A DNA stretch of 64,000 bases, taken from contig OX419755.1 of the NCBI GenBank assembly GCA_948567375.1, positions 8,065,001-8,129,000 of the forward strand, written 5' to 3'. This DNA comes from Lunularia cruciata. Taxonomy: Eukaryota > Streptophyta > Marchantiopsida > Lunulariales > Lunulariaceae. This document shows, one piece after another, positions 44,564 through 56,384 of the stretch (position 1 is the first letter of the stretch; each line of letters starts with the position of its first letter). A model generated the notes under the pieces. The model ran no database searches, had not been told where the DNA came from, and saw only the letters and a program-made list of their open reading frames with translations. The translations under genes and the position numbers were made by a program.

Positions 44564-46384
44564 AGGAAGAAGGGAGTCTTAGAGATCTTGTGAAGACACT
44601 AGAGGCAAAGATTGATCAATACATGAAGGAGTTGGAGGATCACACAATAGAGTATGAGGAGGAGTTGAAGATCAAAAAAATTGAGATGGAGAAGGAGAGA
44701 CAAAAGAAGCAAGAGAAGGGATTGGTTGAAGAAGTGATTGTGGAACTGAAGGCAAGATTAACCACCAAAGCCAAAGTGAGAATGGAGGAATTACATTTAC
44801 ATAAATTGAGATTGCTTGTGTAGGAGACAAGGAGTAAGAATGTGAAGGACAAGGACTTGAATGCCTTGCTAATCAGTCTTAGAACTCGGATTGATAGGAA
44901 GATATTAGATGTAGAGAATAACATTTCTATCAGATTTAGATTGATTAAGTTAGAGATAGAAAGTCTTCATAATATTGCACATATTAGACATGAAGTAACT
45001 AAGATGTGAGAGCAAGTGTCCTCAGATTTGACACTTGATACTTTAGAGAAGAGTGGGTTTCAAGATAAGGAGGTAGAAAGATTACCTGTGAGGTTAATTG
45101 AAGATCAAAGTGAAGACATGTTAGAATTTGTAGATGAGTTGGAAGTTGTAGAACAAAAAGTATAGGAGGTGAATGGACTTCCCTCAAGTTTGGAAGCTCA
45201 AGTAGAAGTAGACATCAGATTGGATTAGGACCAATTCTGAGATAGGAAGAGGCAAATATGAAGAGATGCATTGTCATTTCAGATATGTAGGTTGGTAAAG
45301 TTATTAGGAAGCAATTTAGGAAGTTAAATAACTATCAAGTGCTTTGCCTATTTAAAGGAGGCCTTTTTGGTAAAATGTTTTTTACTATTTATTTTCCTAA
45401 GAATAGATAAAGCAAATTGTTGTGAAGAAGTGCTCATCACTTGAACTTAATTCCAAGTATCAATTTTGTGTTTTTATATTTGTGAGTGTGTGGAGGAATT
45501 TGTAGTGCAAGGAAGTGTGTTAGTTTAATGTTGGATTCTACAACCTTGATCTTCATTCTATGTGTTTTCCCTTAGTGAACTGCAATTAGAGCAATGCCTT
45601 GATAGATCTGAGGGGAATTGTAGTGTTTGTAGTATTCTACACTTGTGAGTGTGCAACGCTAAGTTGAGGTGAAGAAATTTTGATTGAGGAAGTTGTGCCT
45701 TCAATGGAGGGGTTGAACACAATTTTGGTGAAGTTGTTTAGAGTGAAGTAGCTAATTTCAAGAGAGACTAAATCATCGCAATCAAAATTTTTTTGGATAG
45801 AATTGAATGAGTTGTGATTATTGAGTGTTAATTTGTGATGAGACTACAAGTTGGTGCTTTTTACTCTCTTTTGGGTGTAGTTTCTACCTTAGAGATTAAA
45901 GATTCAACCAAGAAGAACTACGTGTTACACTTGACTTTGTATTTGACCAATTTTGACTTGTATCTCCATGGGAACAAACTTTACTTACTTGATTACCGCA
46001 AAAGTGATATTTTCCGAGTTGTCATAGCATATGATCTTATCTTGACCCAACCACTAAGTCAAAAATTTCTTCACATGGGCTATCCTTGGACTATAGGAGA
46101 ATCCAAAACCAAAAGGTTTGCAGGCCCAAGAGTTCTCAACTCTTTCCTCAAAGCCAAACACCTAGGAATAATACCAAGTCAACACATTAGAATCCAAAAA
46201 AGTGGTGTTCACTACTAAAGTAAGGTCCCCACTATCTTAGCTATGAATAAATTTAGCTAATCATGACTAATGTAGAACCATCCTTTATCTCTATATAAAT
46301 ATTATCTCTCAAGTACTTATAGTACCAAGCTTAATATCACAATACCACACACATGCACACATAGGTGTTACATTTACCCCTGGA

Positions 46385-47500
46385 CTAAGTTTTCACCTTG
46401 TCCTCAAAGTGAAGGTCTCTCTACTTTCTATGATACATCTTCAACTTATCATGGTTAATCTTATCAAAAGTCTTCCTCCCAACTCCTTCAGACCATAATT
46501 GTAATTGCCCCACACCTTCTACATTATGAAAGGTCAAAAATACTACGGCAAAAACTTCTTTTGCACTCTCTTGAATCAAATGGAATCAAACAACATTACC
46601 CAATCACCTTGTTTGAAAGGATCTACCTTCTTCTTGCCTTGCCTCTTGTCAAAGCTCTCCTTTTGTTTCCTTTGGGCTTGCTCCACTTGAACCATAGCAA
46701 TTGCTCTTACCTCTTCCAATTCTATGAGTTGATCCTTCCTTGAATTCTCTATAGTACCTCCTTGTGCTTTTTTCAATCTCTTATGAATGCTTTGGAAGGT
46801 AGGAAAATCAAAGTGAATAGGTAAGGTAGACTTAATACCATATACCATTGAAATGGAAAATATCCAATGGAAGTCTTCATGGTTGTCCTATACTCTCACA
46901 AAATTGTATGAATCCTCTTGTTGCAATGATGTTTAGCCCCTTCCATTTCTGCATCTTTGGCCAACGTCATGCACAAGGTCTGATTGGTTCTCTTTGCCAA
47001 GCCATTAGAATTTGGCTTTAAGATGTAGTTACTCTATGTGTGATAGAGAAATGTCATAACATGGCTGTAGTAATGCTTCCTATAAACCCTCTTCCTCTAT
47101 TAAAAACCAACTCCAAAGGGCATCTAAACCTAGTGATAATGCGTTCATAAAGAAATCTACCCACTTCATCTTCATTCTTGTCCTTCAATGATCTAGCCTC
47201 AACCTTCTTGGTAAGATAATCAGTAACTACAACAATGTATTGATTATTCCTTGGGGTTATGTTGAGAGGACCTACAAAATCAATTCCTCACTTCTCAAAA
47301 GGTCATAGCAAGAGAATTGATCTAAGAGGTGGAGTGGAGGTAGACTTTCTAGCAAAAGCTGGACAAATATGACAAGTTTTGCAATAATCAAGACAATCCC
47401 TCTCCAATGGTAACCTGCATCTAGAATCTTGAAAGTAGTCACCTTTGTTGGAAAGTGTCCTTCACATACTAAACCTTCATGAAACTCCTTTATAAGTACT
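46385..47500 (-). pseudogene. Element D integrase
   Basis: On the minus strand the zinc-binding region (about 47480-47340) and core are badly frameshifted, but KPNSNGLAKRTNQTLCMTLAKDAEMEG (catalytic Glu region, about 47020-46935) is clear. The C-terminal ORF at 46848-46576 reads MVYGIKSTLPIHFDFPTF, then QRKQKESFDKRQGKKKVDPFKQGDWVMLF, typical of the C-terminal domain of non-chromovirus plant gypsy integrases. A purine-rich tract and the 3' LTR follow at 46372. Confidence 0.8.
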
Positions 47501-47682
47501 CTTCCTTACCCATTGCTCTTTGAAGTAGATCATCTACTCCTTGGTGAAAAAAGAATATCCTCCACTATTTTGTAAGGTCTGGATCTTGCTACAAAGGCCT
47601 TCCTCTCCCTAGCATGCATCCCTTCTAGAAATTTACCTCTTGTCACATAATCCACAATCTCCTTGTACTCCATCGGAACCTC

Positions 47683-49129
47683 TTAAGTGATTGAGGTTGT
47701 CATGAGCTCCTCATCCGGGAAGGAATCATCCATTTGCTCATCTCCATCATGATCATAGGCCCTAGATAACAAATCAGCATTTGCATATTTCTTTCCTAAC
47801 CTACCCTCAATGGTGTGGTCATACTCAAACAAGAGTATCATCCACCTTGCTAGCCTCCCTTCCACATTTGGCTTGTTGAAGATGTACTTCAAAGCCTTGT
47901 GATCCATGACAATAGTGGCTTTTCCTCCAATCAAGTAGTATCTACACTTCTTGAGACAAAAGATCATTGCCAACCCTTCTCTTTCTATGATAGAGTAGTT
48001 CTTTTTTGCTGAAACCATCTACCTACTAGCATAAGCTATTAGATGATCATGCCCATCTTGGTCTAATTGACTAAGAGTGAATCATAAAGCTACATTAGAA
48101 GCATCAGTGTAGAGGATGAAAGGCTTACTCCAATCAAGTTTAGCAAAAATTAGAGTTACAACAAGGGATTGCTTGAGCTACACAAAAGCTTTGAGAGCCT
48201 CCTTGTCTTCCAAATCACCATGTAATCTACACCTTTCTTCATGTAGATGGTCAATGCATAAACCTTGTTGAAAAATGAGAAGATAAACCTCCTATAGTAC
48301 CCAGCCATCACCAAGAAGTGGCATAACTCTGTCAAGCTTGAAGGGAATGGAAGGTTTGAGATTTCCTCACCTTCTCAAGATCAACTACTATTCCATCCTT
48401 GGAGATGATGTGCCCAAAAAGTAGACCTTCTTCACATCTAAAAATACACTTCTTTGGGTTGAGTGATGCATTTGCTTCATCCAAGCATTGCAAGACCTTG
48501 ATTAGGTGCTCAAAGCGCTCCTCCTTGCTCCCATAGACACAAAAGTCATCAGTGAAGTCTCTCACAAATTTCCCAATGAAAGGTTCAAACACCTTGTTCA
48601 TGAACCATTGGAATGTGGCTGGAGCATTGCAAAGCCCAAAAGGCATGACCTTGAAAGCATAAGTTCCCTAAGGTGTGGTAAATGTGGTGAGTTGTTGATG
48701 CTTTGCTGCAATCTTGATTTGGTTCTATTAACTATAACCATCTCCAAAACTATACCTCTCATGACATGCAATCTCTTCCAAGATCTCATCAATGAATGGC
48801 AACAAGTAGTAATCCTTCTTGGTAACAACATTAAGCTTCTTGTAATCTACACATACTTGAAACTTACCATTCTTTTTCTTCACAATCACAATTGGAGACA
48901 TCCATTCTAAATTCTCCACCTCAAAGATAAATCTTGCCTCCTTGAGCTTATCAATCTCCTCCTTCACAACCAAAGCTATTGGTGTACTAATGCAATGTTG
49001 CTCTTGGCAAACTGGTCTTACATGTGATTCCACCTCTATTTTGTGCTCCTCCAAGCTGACTTCCTTTAGATCCTTGTAACTAAAAGCAAACATATGGATA
49101 AACTTGCAGAAAATCTCCTTAAATCTCAC
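47683..49129 (-). pseudogene. Element D reverse transcriptase and RNase H
   Basis: RT N-terminal part 49129-48728: MSPIVIVKKKNGKFQVCVDYKKLNVVTKKDYYLLPFIDEIL. Palm and catalytic part 48646-48332: MPFGLCNAPATFQWFMNKVFEP, VRDFTDDFCVYGS (the x-x-D-D box is FTDD), NPKKCIF and LFGHIISKDGI. RNase H 48018-47683: MVSAKKNYSIIEREGLAMIF, LIGGKATIVMDHKALKYIFNKPNVEGRLARW, ADLLSRAYDHDG. The RNase H end is complete here and shows what the two F-type copies have lost. Frame changes between the pieces. Confidence 0.9.
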
Positions 49130-49596
49130 TTTCTCCTATTTGGCAACATTTGGATCATTCTTGAGAGTAAATAACCTCCTTCTTATCTCCTCAAGTGTCA
49201 ATGGTGATTTATCTGGGTCCTTCAAAACCTCTAGTTTAGATGCAAAATAGCGCACAAGGGATATGCATCTAAATCAGATTCAAATTTTTCCTCCTCCATA
49301 GAAGTCTCCTCCTCCCTACTTTTTATCCACACCAAAAGCTCCTTCTTTTGAATTTGATTCCTATTAATCAAAAGATGGTGAATCTAAATTTGAAGTGTTG
49401 GTAGTGTTAGTCATAAGATTGTGGTTTTATGGTTTGATGGCCCAATCCTCAAGTACCATTTGTACCATCGATTAGTTACTATCAACCATGGCCTTCCAAG
49501 AAGCAAATCATAGCTTGAATCCTTCAAGACTTAAAAAGTCATGAGATTTTGAACTCCCATAATTGAAACTACCACCTTATCCATCACCTCTACTAG

Positions 49597-49944
49597 TTAA
49601 ACTTGTTGCTTTTTTGCCATGCTCACCACAAATGTTGAAGATCTTGATGGTATCATACCCATCAACCTTTTTGACATGGCATTCACCATTGATCCTCCAT
49701 CAACCAATGCATCCTTGATGTTGTGACCATTCACTCTCACATTAATCTTGGAGGCATATTTACAAGCCTTCCATGGTGCTGGTTTGGCATCCACCACCCC
49801 CATTGATATTGGAGCTGTTGTCTTCTTCTTCCTCTTGCTCCTTGTAGAACTCAGACCACCTCTAAGCTCCTTCCTCAAAAGAAGATTCAAAGCAATCAAT
49901 TGGCTTACTATGATGTTAGCCTTGTGACTACTAACATCATCCAA
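49597..49944 (-). pseudogene. Element D aspartic protease
   Basis: The 115-codon open stretch ends with CKYASKINVRVNGHNIKDALVDGGSMVNAM. ALVDGGS is the active-site loop in the form found in all copies of this lineage here. The upstream basic segment (RSKRKKKTTAPISMG) links to gag. Confidence 0.8.
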
Positions 49945-49962
49945 GACATTGTAGTTCCATTT

Positions 49963-51103
49963 TTACTTTGAGATCAAAAAGTCCTTTGTTGATGGTGTTG
50001 AAGTGCTTGTGCAAGTGCTCCTAGTAGGCATAGGAGTATCTTGGCTAGGAGTAAATCCTTGAGAAGAGTGCACATCCTTTGCAAAACAAGCTCTCTTCTT
50101 CTCTTGTGCCAAAAGATCCAAATGAAGACCTTTGGAGTTTGAGCACTCCCTCTTCTCATACTTGCTCTTAGCCACATCTATGGATACTATCCTCTTATCT
50201 TTGTTTGGATTAAGGAGCCACTTGGGTTTCATTCCCTCCCTCTTTCCCTCTATTAGCTCCTTCATAACTCCTCCTCCATGGTAAGTAGAATTTGGGCAAT
50301 TCCTTTGGATGTGGCCTATTTCTCCATGACCTAAATAATTTCTCTCATTGAAATTGTTGGTTGGTTGGCCTCCTCTACATGGATAACTGGCATAACTCCT
50401 GGGCCCTCTCCTTACATTTTGATCAACCTCTCTCTTCTCCCATAGTTGCACCATATTGATCTTTAGATCTACAAGTTGTTATGTGATGGTTTGAAGTGGA
50501 TCTTTGGGTGGAGGTGCAAGAATTGGAGCAACTACTACTTGTGGTGAAATCCTTACCAACAAAGTATCAGCAGTTCCCCCATAATTTTAGCTTTGAGGAG
50601 GATGCACAACTTCCTTCACCACCAAATCACTCTCATCCATTTCCAAACCCTAAACTCCAAAGCTTTTCATATTTCACTTTATTTCTAATTTGTGGTCTCA
50701 ACCCTCCCATAAAATTCTTGGTGACTATAGCTCCTATGCCAATCATAGTTGTCTCTGCATCATCCCTACCCTTCCTTGACACTATGAAAAATCAGTGCTC
50801 TAACTTCTCCACTCTTTCCACATAGACTCTCACTTTCTCTCTGTCTCCTTGCTTGAGGAAGATAACCTCACTCACCAATCTCTCACAACTCTCATCTGGG
50901 AGAAATTTCTCAATGAGTGCTCAAGTTAAACTCTCCCAAGACTTTTCTTGCCCATCTCTCCTCTCTCTCTTTTGGTATTTTGATTCATACCATGTAAATG
51001 TTGCATCCTCCAAGAAATCTGGTAATAATGAGGCCCACTCATTCTTCCTGCTCTCATTATTTCTTGTGTAAGCTCTCTTGAAGTCTCTCACAAAGGCCTC
51101 CAC
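49963..51103 (-). pseudogene. Element D gag
   Basis: Capsid-like block at 51103-50921: MEAFVRDFKRAYTRN, ASLLPDFLEDATFTWYESKYQK. Zinc-knuckle remnant near 50340-50300: YLGHGEIGHIQRNCP, in which the first two of the C-C-H-C ligands are changed (Y and H), so the knuckle is dead. A Ser/Thr-rich C-terminus follows (50050-49963). The middle part is frameshifted. Confidence 0.75.
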
Positions 51104-52572
51104 ATCTTCTCCATCCTTGCTAAAGAAAATTGGAAGTTTCTTTATCTTAACCCCTCATTATCTTTCTTTTCTCCCACTCTATAACTAATGAGTATATATA
51201 TGACTAACACCATTTGAGAGTAATCCACCCTAAGCAACACAAAAGGATCAGGTTACTCCAAGATTTCTATAGTAACATCTAATCCTAGAGTGAGTATTAA
51301 TCAAACTCTCATGGATAGTTTATTCAATAAATTGAAGATTATCTACATCATTAGTCTTAAGAACTAGCTAATTAAGATGGTAGTAGTTTTGTAGTTGTAC
51401 TAAGACTCTCTCCAAGATCTTTCACCAAAGTTTCCAAATTTCTTTTACTCCACTACACTTGTGTCCTTTTGGAAGTCCTTCCACTCCCCCAACCTCATAC
51501 AACTCCTTGGTCTTAGATCTTCTCCCTCCTAATCTTGGTGAAAAAGGTCCAACATGCAAACCCAAGTCAAGTAAGCCTCTCCTTTCCCTTAAATCTCTTG
51601 CTCTCAAAGATCAATGGTCATAAACTTACCTTATGTCCCTTCTCTCTACATAAAAACACTTAGACTCACTTTTTCCTCCAAGTAGTGTAGGTTCTTGGAT
51701 CCTCTCAATACTCTTCAAATTTTATTCTTAACTTTCTTTTTCCCAAATCCACCCCTACAATCAACTCAAACCCTTGGGGAACCTTGTATAGCCTCAATTT
51801 CTACTCTTGGTGACCCTCTATGTTCCCAAGATGAGTCTTAACACTCAAACATACTTTTCGTTTCTCTCACACTTCTCATGCATGAGATTTCAACTCTACA
51901 GAATTGGCCTTTCCTCATAATGTCACTGAAATCTCTCAATTTGTATGTTACAATTCTCTAAAACTTTTCACACTTTATCACAACTCCAGTTTGTCCTTCT
52001 TTGCAAAATTTTAGATCTTTTCATGAGGCCATTTGGCCTTTGCATCTTTTTATTCAATGCACATATTTGGTCTAAAAACCACCCCCCTCACTTTAAAAAC
52101 TTATCACTCTTTGTTAAAGAATAATCTCTCTTTAATTTATGTGTTAATAGGTAGGATACAATGCATTGAATTTTCTTCCAAAACTTCTAGCCCAATGCAC
52201 ATAGGAATTCTCACAATAATTTCAAGTGTGATAACTGAAGGATAACCCAAAATATCATGTGTAGAATTTTCAAGTCCAAATCTTAAACTTAAGATTTTAC
52301 CCAAAATCACCTTCATTCCCAAAATCTACAATCCATCTCACACAATCTCTCCAAATCCTCTCATATGTACAAAATATACAAAATCATCTCAAAAATATCA
52401 TAATCAACTACAAGGTATAAAATGGGTCCAAGTTCTCTAACATAAGTTCAACACTCTCCTCCCCTAATAATTCTCTCCAAGTGAGCTCTCATAGGCTCCT
52501 TCTATCTAATATAGAATTGTACATGGAATATTATCTTGCTTTCTAGACAGGTCTGGGCAATGGAACTAAAAT
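51104..52572 (-). other. Element D leader between 5' LTR and gag
   Basis: About 1.5 kb without conserved coding. 51919-52330 recurs at 3440-3850. The sequence after the LTR (ATTTTAGTTCCATTGCC on the minus strand) does not match the usual initiator Met primer site, so the priming tRNA is unknown. Confidence 0.55.
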
Positions 52573-53188
52573 TGTGAGCCGGCCTATCTCTCACTCAAGA
52601 TGAAACTTTGATGGCTATTATGGTAGCGCACTATGGACTAAAAAGGCAAAGAACCCCAACTCCATCATACAGCTCCAAGGTTAACACTTCAAGACTCAAG
52701 CCATTTTTTAGTAGAGAACTCAATCAGAGAAAGATAGTTACATATGAAAGAATGATGAGTACCTCCTCACCCTTAATTCATATACTTGTGAAATATTTAT
52801 GCATCAAAGTTACTAATTATTGAAGTAACTCAAATTACTAGGCTAAAAGTCAAGTAAAATCAAAGAGTATAAAAGAATATTCATCCACATGTGCATATTC
52901 CATTAAGCATGTGATCTTATCTTGACCCAACCACTAAGTCAAGGATTCCTTCACATGGGCTATCTTTGGATTGTAGAAAAATCCAACACATTAGAATCCA
53001 AAATAGTGGTGTTCATCTTTTCCACTTCCTCTAAATTAAGGTCTCTATCATCTTAGTTATGACTAATTTTAGCTAATCATGACTAATATAAAACCATATT
53101 TTATCGCTTTATAAATAATCTCTCTCAAGTACTTATAATACCAAACTAAATATCATAATACCACACACATGCACAAATGGGTGTTACC
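52573..53188 (-). repeat. 5' LTR of element D (LTR-A)
   Basis: 616 bp, shorter than the solo copies because of small internal deletions (for example near 52985). It ends GGTAACACC on the minus strand, with the first T changed to G. The flank GTAC (53189-53192) pairs with ATAC (35301-35304). Confidence 0.85.
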
Positions 53189-53400
53189 GTACAAAGTTCT
53201 TAGGGGAGTTTCAAGTTTTGTGTGACAAGGCTTTTTATTGATCATTGTACTACCTCCCAAGATCATCCTAAGGCCGATGGCTTAGCAAAGAGAGTGGTTA
53301 AAATTGTGAAGAAAGGATTGCAAAAGCATGGTAAAGAGGTTCTTCAAGTGGAAGAGGCCTTTTGTGTGAATGAACCACCAACATCAAGAGCTTATTAGAT
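53189..53400 (+). pseudogene. Gypsy element E integrase, 3' part
   Basis: It continues E from 35304: FLGEFQVLCDKAF, TTSQDHPKADGLAKRVVKIVKKGLQKHGKEVLQ. Joining 35304 to one copy of the 4-bp TSD restores the expected core between the second catalytic Asp and the Glu. The family match ends near 53395; the rest of integrase and the E 3' LTR are absent. Confidence 0.8.
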
Positions 53401-53547
53401 CTTTTGTGAGAGTGGTAGTTAGTTTCTCTTTTCTTTGAGGATATTATTGGACCACAAACATTTGAGTGTGTGATAATGGATTTGGCACATAGATAGATGG
53501 CTATGACAATCTTGTGTGGAGGGTTTGGCTTGCTTTCTATGTAGTAG

Positions 53548-54010
53548 ATGGCACCTATAGCATTTTTGGGTAGTTGGGCTTTCTTGGCACCCTAACTTCC
53601 TCTCATTTTGTGGTTGTTGATAGGTTGGTTTGGAGACTTATGTGACAGAGGTGGAGGAGGGATCCTTTTCTCTTCAGATATTATTGTGGCAGACAAGAGA
53701 TAGTCTGTTCCCATGGGCATGAGAGGACTTTCCATTTTTTCCTTCACTATTATCAGATTGGACTAGAGGTTTACAGTCTTCCTTGACGGAGCAATAGTTT
53801 AAGCATATGCTACATTCTCTCTTACTTGACTCATCCATTCCTCAGCCCACTAGAGCACATCTTTGCTCTTGCTTTAGCAATGGTGCAGGCTTTTGGATCC
53901 TAGCTCAACTGTGCATTAGGGCATTTTGATTCACACTAGTTACTTTCTCTACAACAATGAGGTTTTACCTAGGTTTGGTCCACCCATTTGCACTTCATTA
54001 CTCACTTGTG
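53548..54010 (-). pseudogene. Unrecognised degenerate ORF with Pro-rich tail (right)
   Basis: It is the right counterpart of 4320-4800: charged helical segment, then a Pro/Ser-rich end. It is somewhat more broken than the left copy (a 3-4 base loss near 53790). Confidence 0.35.
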
Positions 54011-54029
54011 AGTGTGGTTCTACAGTAGA

Positions 54030-54710
54030 TGTAACATCAGTCCATATGACATAGTGTCCTTTTGGAGGATAGAGGATAGCCATCCATGATGCTATTAGGG
54101 ACATAGTGTTTGCTATTCCATGAGAGAGTGGATACTTGGCTTGGGAGGAGCGTTTGTATAGTTTTTAGACAACACTTGTCAAGGTAGACTTGTATTTGGT
54201 CCGAGATGATCAGGTGATTGTAGCTGATGTTGTGGTTACAGGCCTAATGCAAGATACAATTTTGGAGAGAGTGATTACCCATTGTCTTGGATGGGCGGCA
54301 AGTGCAGTAGCAGGTTGCAAGGTCTCCAAATATAGGGGCATACAACGAGGTCACCTCTTTGTTCCTCCAGCCTTAGAGTTACATGGGAGCAATGGACACG
54401 GCATTTGAACACATTTGTATGGGAGTGCATGAGAGCTTATCATGTTATGCGCCAAAGGGTACCACTCTTACTTTCATAATTTGTAGCATATTTTAGATAG
54501 TGTGTGTCTATTGCTCTACAGAGGGTAGTGGCTGGTGCAATCCATATGAGAGCAATCACACTAGGTGATGCTTCTTTGGATGCTCCAAATGTTTGTAGAC
54601 TGTACAACTTGCATAGCTTGGGTATCTTTGGTGTTGTAGGGCAGATTTCTCATATAGACTCTATTTTTTTGTTTTCTACACGGTTGCTCTTTCTTGATTT
54701 TATTTAGAGA
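54030..54710 (+). pseudogene. LINE-like reverse transcriptase C-terminal fragment (right)
   Basis: Open from 54190 to 54408: LVRDDQVIVADVVVTGLMQ, SAVAGCKVSKYRGIQRGHLFVPPALELHG. After a frame change 54504-54707: MSIALQRVVAGAIHMRAITLGDAS, LYNLHSLGIFGVVGQISH. It is better kept than the left copy. The LINE assignment is from memory of plant non-LTR proteins and should be tested by search. Confidence 0.4.
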
Positions 54711-54834
54711 GCCATATTGGATGTCTCTATCCTCTTCTAGTAGTGGTTGCTCAAGAGGTTAAACAAGTAAGAATAGACAAGTTTTGATATGGTGATACTT
54801 TGGCTTCACTTTTAGTCATTTCCAATCTGTATCC

Positions 54835-55740
54835 TTACAAGATTGACCTATTCTTACCATTTATATTATTAGTATGTTGAGATTGGGTTGTCATAGTATT
54901 CTCCCTCTTTGTAGCCTTTGGTGTAGCCAATTCTTCATCTACAAGCACAAAGAGTCTTGTCTTGGCAAATTTTGCATCCAGACTTCTGTACTTGGCAATC
55001 AACTTTGGTCCTTCAAGTTGGTCATCAAAATAAATTGAAGGATGAAAGTGAGGAGGAAACCTCTTCCTTTCCTCTTGGATCAAGTGATTGGTTCCCATGT
55101 AGTAATGTATGGAAAATGGAGCAGGGTATGTAGCACCTTTGTCATCTTCAAACTCTATATGCAAGGTCTTAATCTATCATTGAAACATGTTTGCCCCATC
55201 TATTGGCTTGTCTTGAGAACATGTTCATGAAAAATACAACCTTGCTATTGGTCAAGTAGATAGCTTTTTTGGATTTAAAGAGTTTCATAACTACCTTTAC
55301 TATGGCTCTTCTTGTATGTTCTTTGTAATTGGCTACCTTCCACCCATTATTCTTTGATCTCTTATCATTGAAAGTGGCCTTGATCTTGGCCATCAGCTCC
55401 TCGTCAGCAAATTTGAGTCCAAAGTCCTTGCTCCTACCAACCCTACATCCATGTTGAGTACCAACTGCCAATGGTCCTTCATCCCATTGTGAGGATTACC
55501 TCTCATTCTCCCTAGTGTCTTCTCTTTCTTCCTCCTCATCTCATGTATTATGGTAAAGTCAGTCAATTCTCAATTCTAGAGCAAGAACCCCAAGTGTTTG
55601 CTTTGAACCATTGAAGTTCTATAGTGAATTGCCCATTTTTTTACTATAGGAGACCTAAGGATGGCCTGTGGAATCTTTCTATACGCTTTAGGTGCAACCC
55701 CAATTGTTCTGGATAGTAGGAAGAAGGCAAAAACTATGGT
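54835..55740 (-). pseudogene. Divergent member of the B-element ORF family (right)
   Basis: Counterpart of 5640-6560. Two open pieces: 55471-55169 (FADEELMAKIKATFNDKRSKN, VANYKEHTRRAIVKVVMKLF, TNSKVVFFMNMFSRQANRWGKH) and 55164-54835 (FSIHYYMGTNHLIQEERKRF, FHPSIYFDDQLEGPKLIAKYRSLD, then a basic tail with ATPKATKRENTM). It gives the clearest alignment with B1 and B2 because the two blocks are nearly complete. The order of blocks is identical, but overall identity is low. Confidence 0.6.
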
Positions 55741-56384
55741 TGGATCTACTCTGAGTACAGTGCATCACTCCAGATGCTACCTCAATCAACATGCAATGGA
55801 CTCTCTCTTGGTTCTTGTCAAAGTTGTAGATTCTAATCAATCAGCTATGCAAGCAAGTGGCTCTCCAAAAAGTGCACCTATGGGCCAAACTCCTCAATTT
55901 ATAGCCCAGATCCTTGTGTGTTCTTCAGCCTTCTGTGGTTAAAGAGCAGGTGGGCACTAACCATCTTCACATGCAAAGGCATCAGTATATCCTCCATGGT
56001 TAGGCATCACTCTCCTACATGCAAAAGATTCTCCACAAGTCACTTCCCATGTACTAAGCTTGCACACCAGGTGCTAACAGTTATCTCTTGTGTAACAACC
56101 CTTAGCAACAATTCCTAACTGAGATGGCGGTGCATTCAAATCATGGCAGTGATTGTGTGAGGTACTTGGTACTTGGGCTTTGTAAGTGCTCAACCAGTAA
56201 GCACTCCATAGGCTAGTACTTCAACCCATAGGAAACTATGGGTTGAAGTTGATATTTTAAACTAATTGATGCTAAAGACCCTTCAACTTGAACATATCAA
56301 CTTCAACCCATAGGAAACTTACTTCCTACTTTGTGCACTAATATTTCTCATCCTTTATTAGAAAAAATGGTCAGTCAAGTATGG
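55741..56384. other. No recognised gene (right)
   Basis: It corresponds to 6561-7337 with a 210-bp deletion near 56375. It carries the degenerate hairpin at about 56238-56310. Confidence 0.4.

Larger units (their letters stand above)
38079..45228 (+). pseudogene. Long ORF inside B2 (split by chromovirus C)
   Basis: Same protein as in B1. N-terminal part at 38079-38486 (CITFLAWNWNLSF, WTESDWRLVLGRESGEEYGATFLGKGEVAKETQEI). After frame changes come AVFFYKMFAREPINW (about 38515), FVAHFYLGLNLL (about 38645) and QYIWQLRSNDDHY (about 38750). Then an acidic stretch (ESTLEEEEVELTLWSEESSEESKGEAK, 38970-39045) and coiled coil to 39820. Chromovirus C interrupts the coiled coil. It resumes at 44569 (LRDLVKTLEAKIDQYMKELEDH; MEELHLHKLRLLV; then DLNALLISLRTRIDRKI; LDTLEKSGFQDKEVERL) and ends near 45228. 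Block order and spacing agree with B1, so the ORF was a real gene before decay. Confidence 0.65.
35642..46026 (+). mobile_element. Element B2: second B copy, split by B3 and chromovirus C
   Basis: It starts TGTGGTACCCACATTT and ends TTTCCGAGTTGTCATA. Removing B3 (36122-37960), C (39821-44563) and their extra TSD copies leaves about 3,793 bp, close to B1's 3,777. The flanks are imperfect (GTA before 35642, GCATA after 46026; the uninterrupted LTR-A reads AAGCATA), consistent with a 5-bp TSD with a 2-bp loss. It has no terminal repeats of its own, like B1. Confidence 0.8.
35305..46372 (-). repeat. 3' LTR of element D (LTR-A), split by B2
   Basis: Pieces 46372-46027 and 35641-35305, together about 683 bp. 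It starts TGTAACACC on the minus strand at 46372, preceded by the tract CCAGGGGTAAA, and ends CCGGCTCATA at 35305. Confidence 0.85.
35305..53188 (-). mobile_element. Gypsy element D, complete but nested-in, TSD ATAC/GTAC
   Basis: Its ends are LTR-A sequences in the same orientation: 5' LTR 53188-52573, 3' LTR 46372-35305 (split by B2). It interrupts E integrase: 35304 joins 53189, with 4-bp flanks ATAC and GTAC that differ by one base. Internal order on the minus strand is leader, gag, protease, RT, RNase H, integrase, purine tract. The lineage is not a chromovirus: no chromodomain, a MVYG..LPI integrase C-terminus and a DGGS protease motif. I would place it near plant Tat/Athila-type elements, with low certainty. 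Confidence 0.85.

Noticed and set aside
52560-52572. Primer-binding site for element D next to its 5' LTR
   Set aside because: The sequence does not match the initiator Met site, and I could not match another tRNA 3' end reliably without a search.
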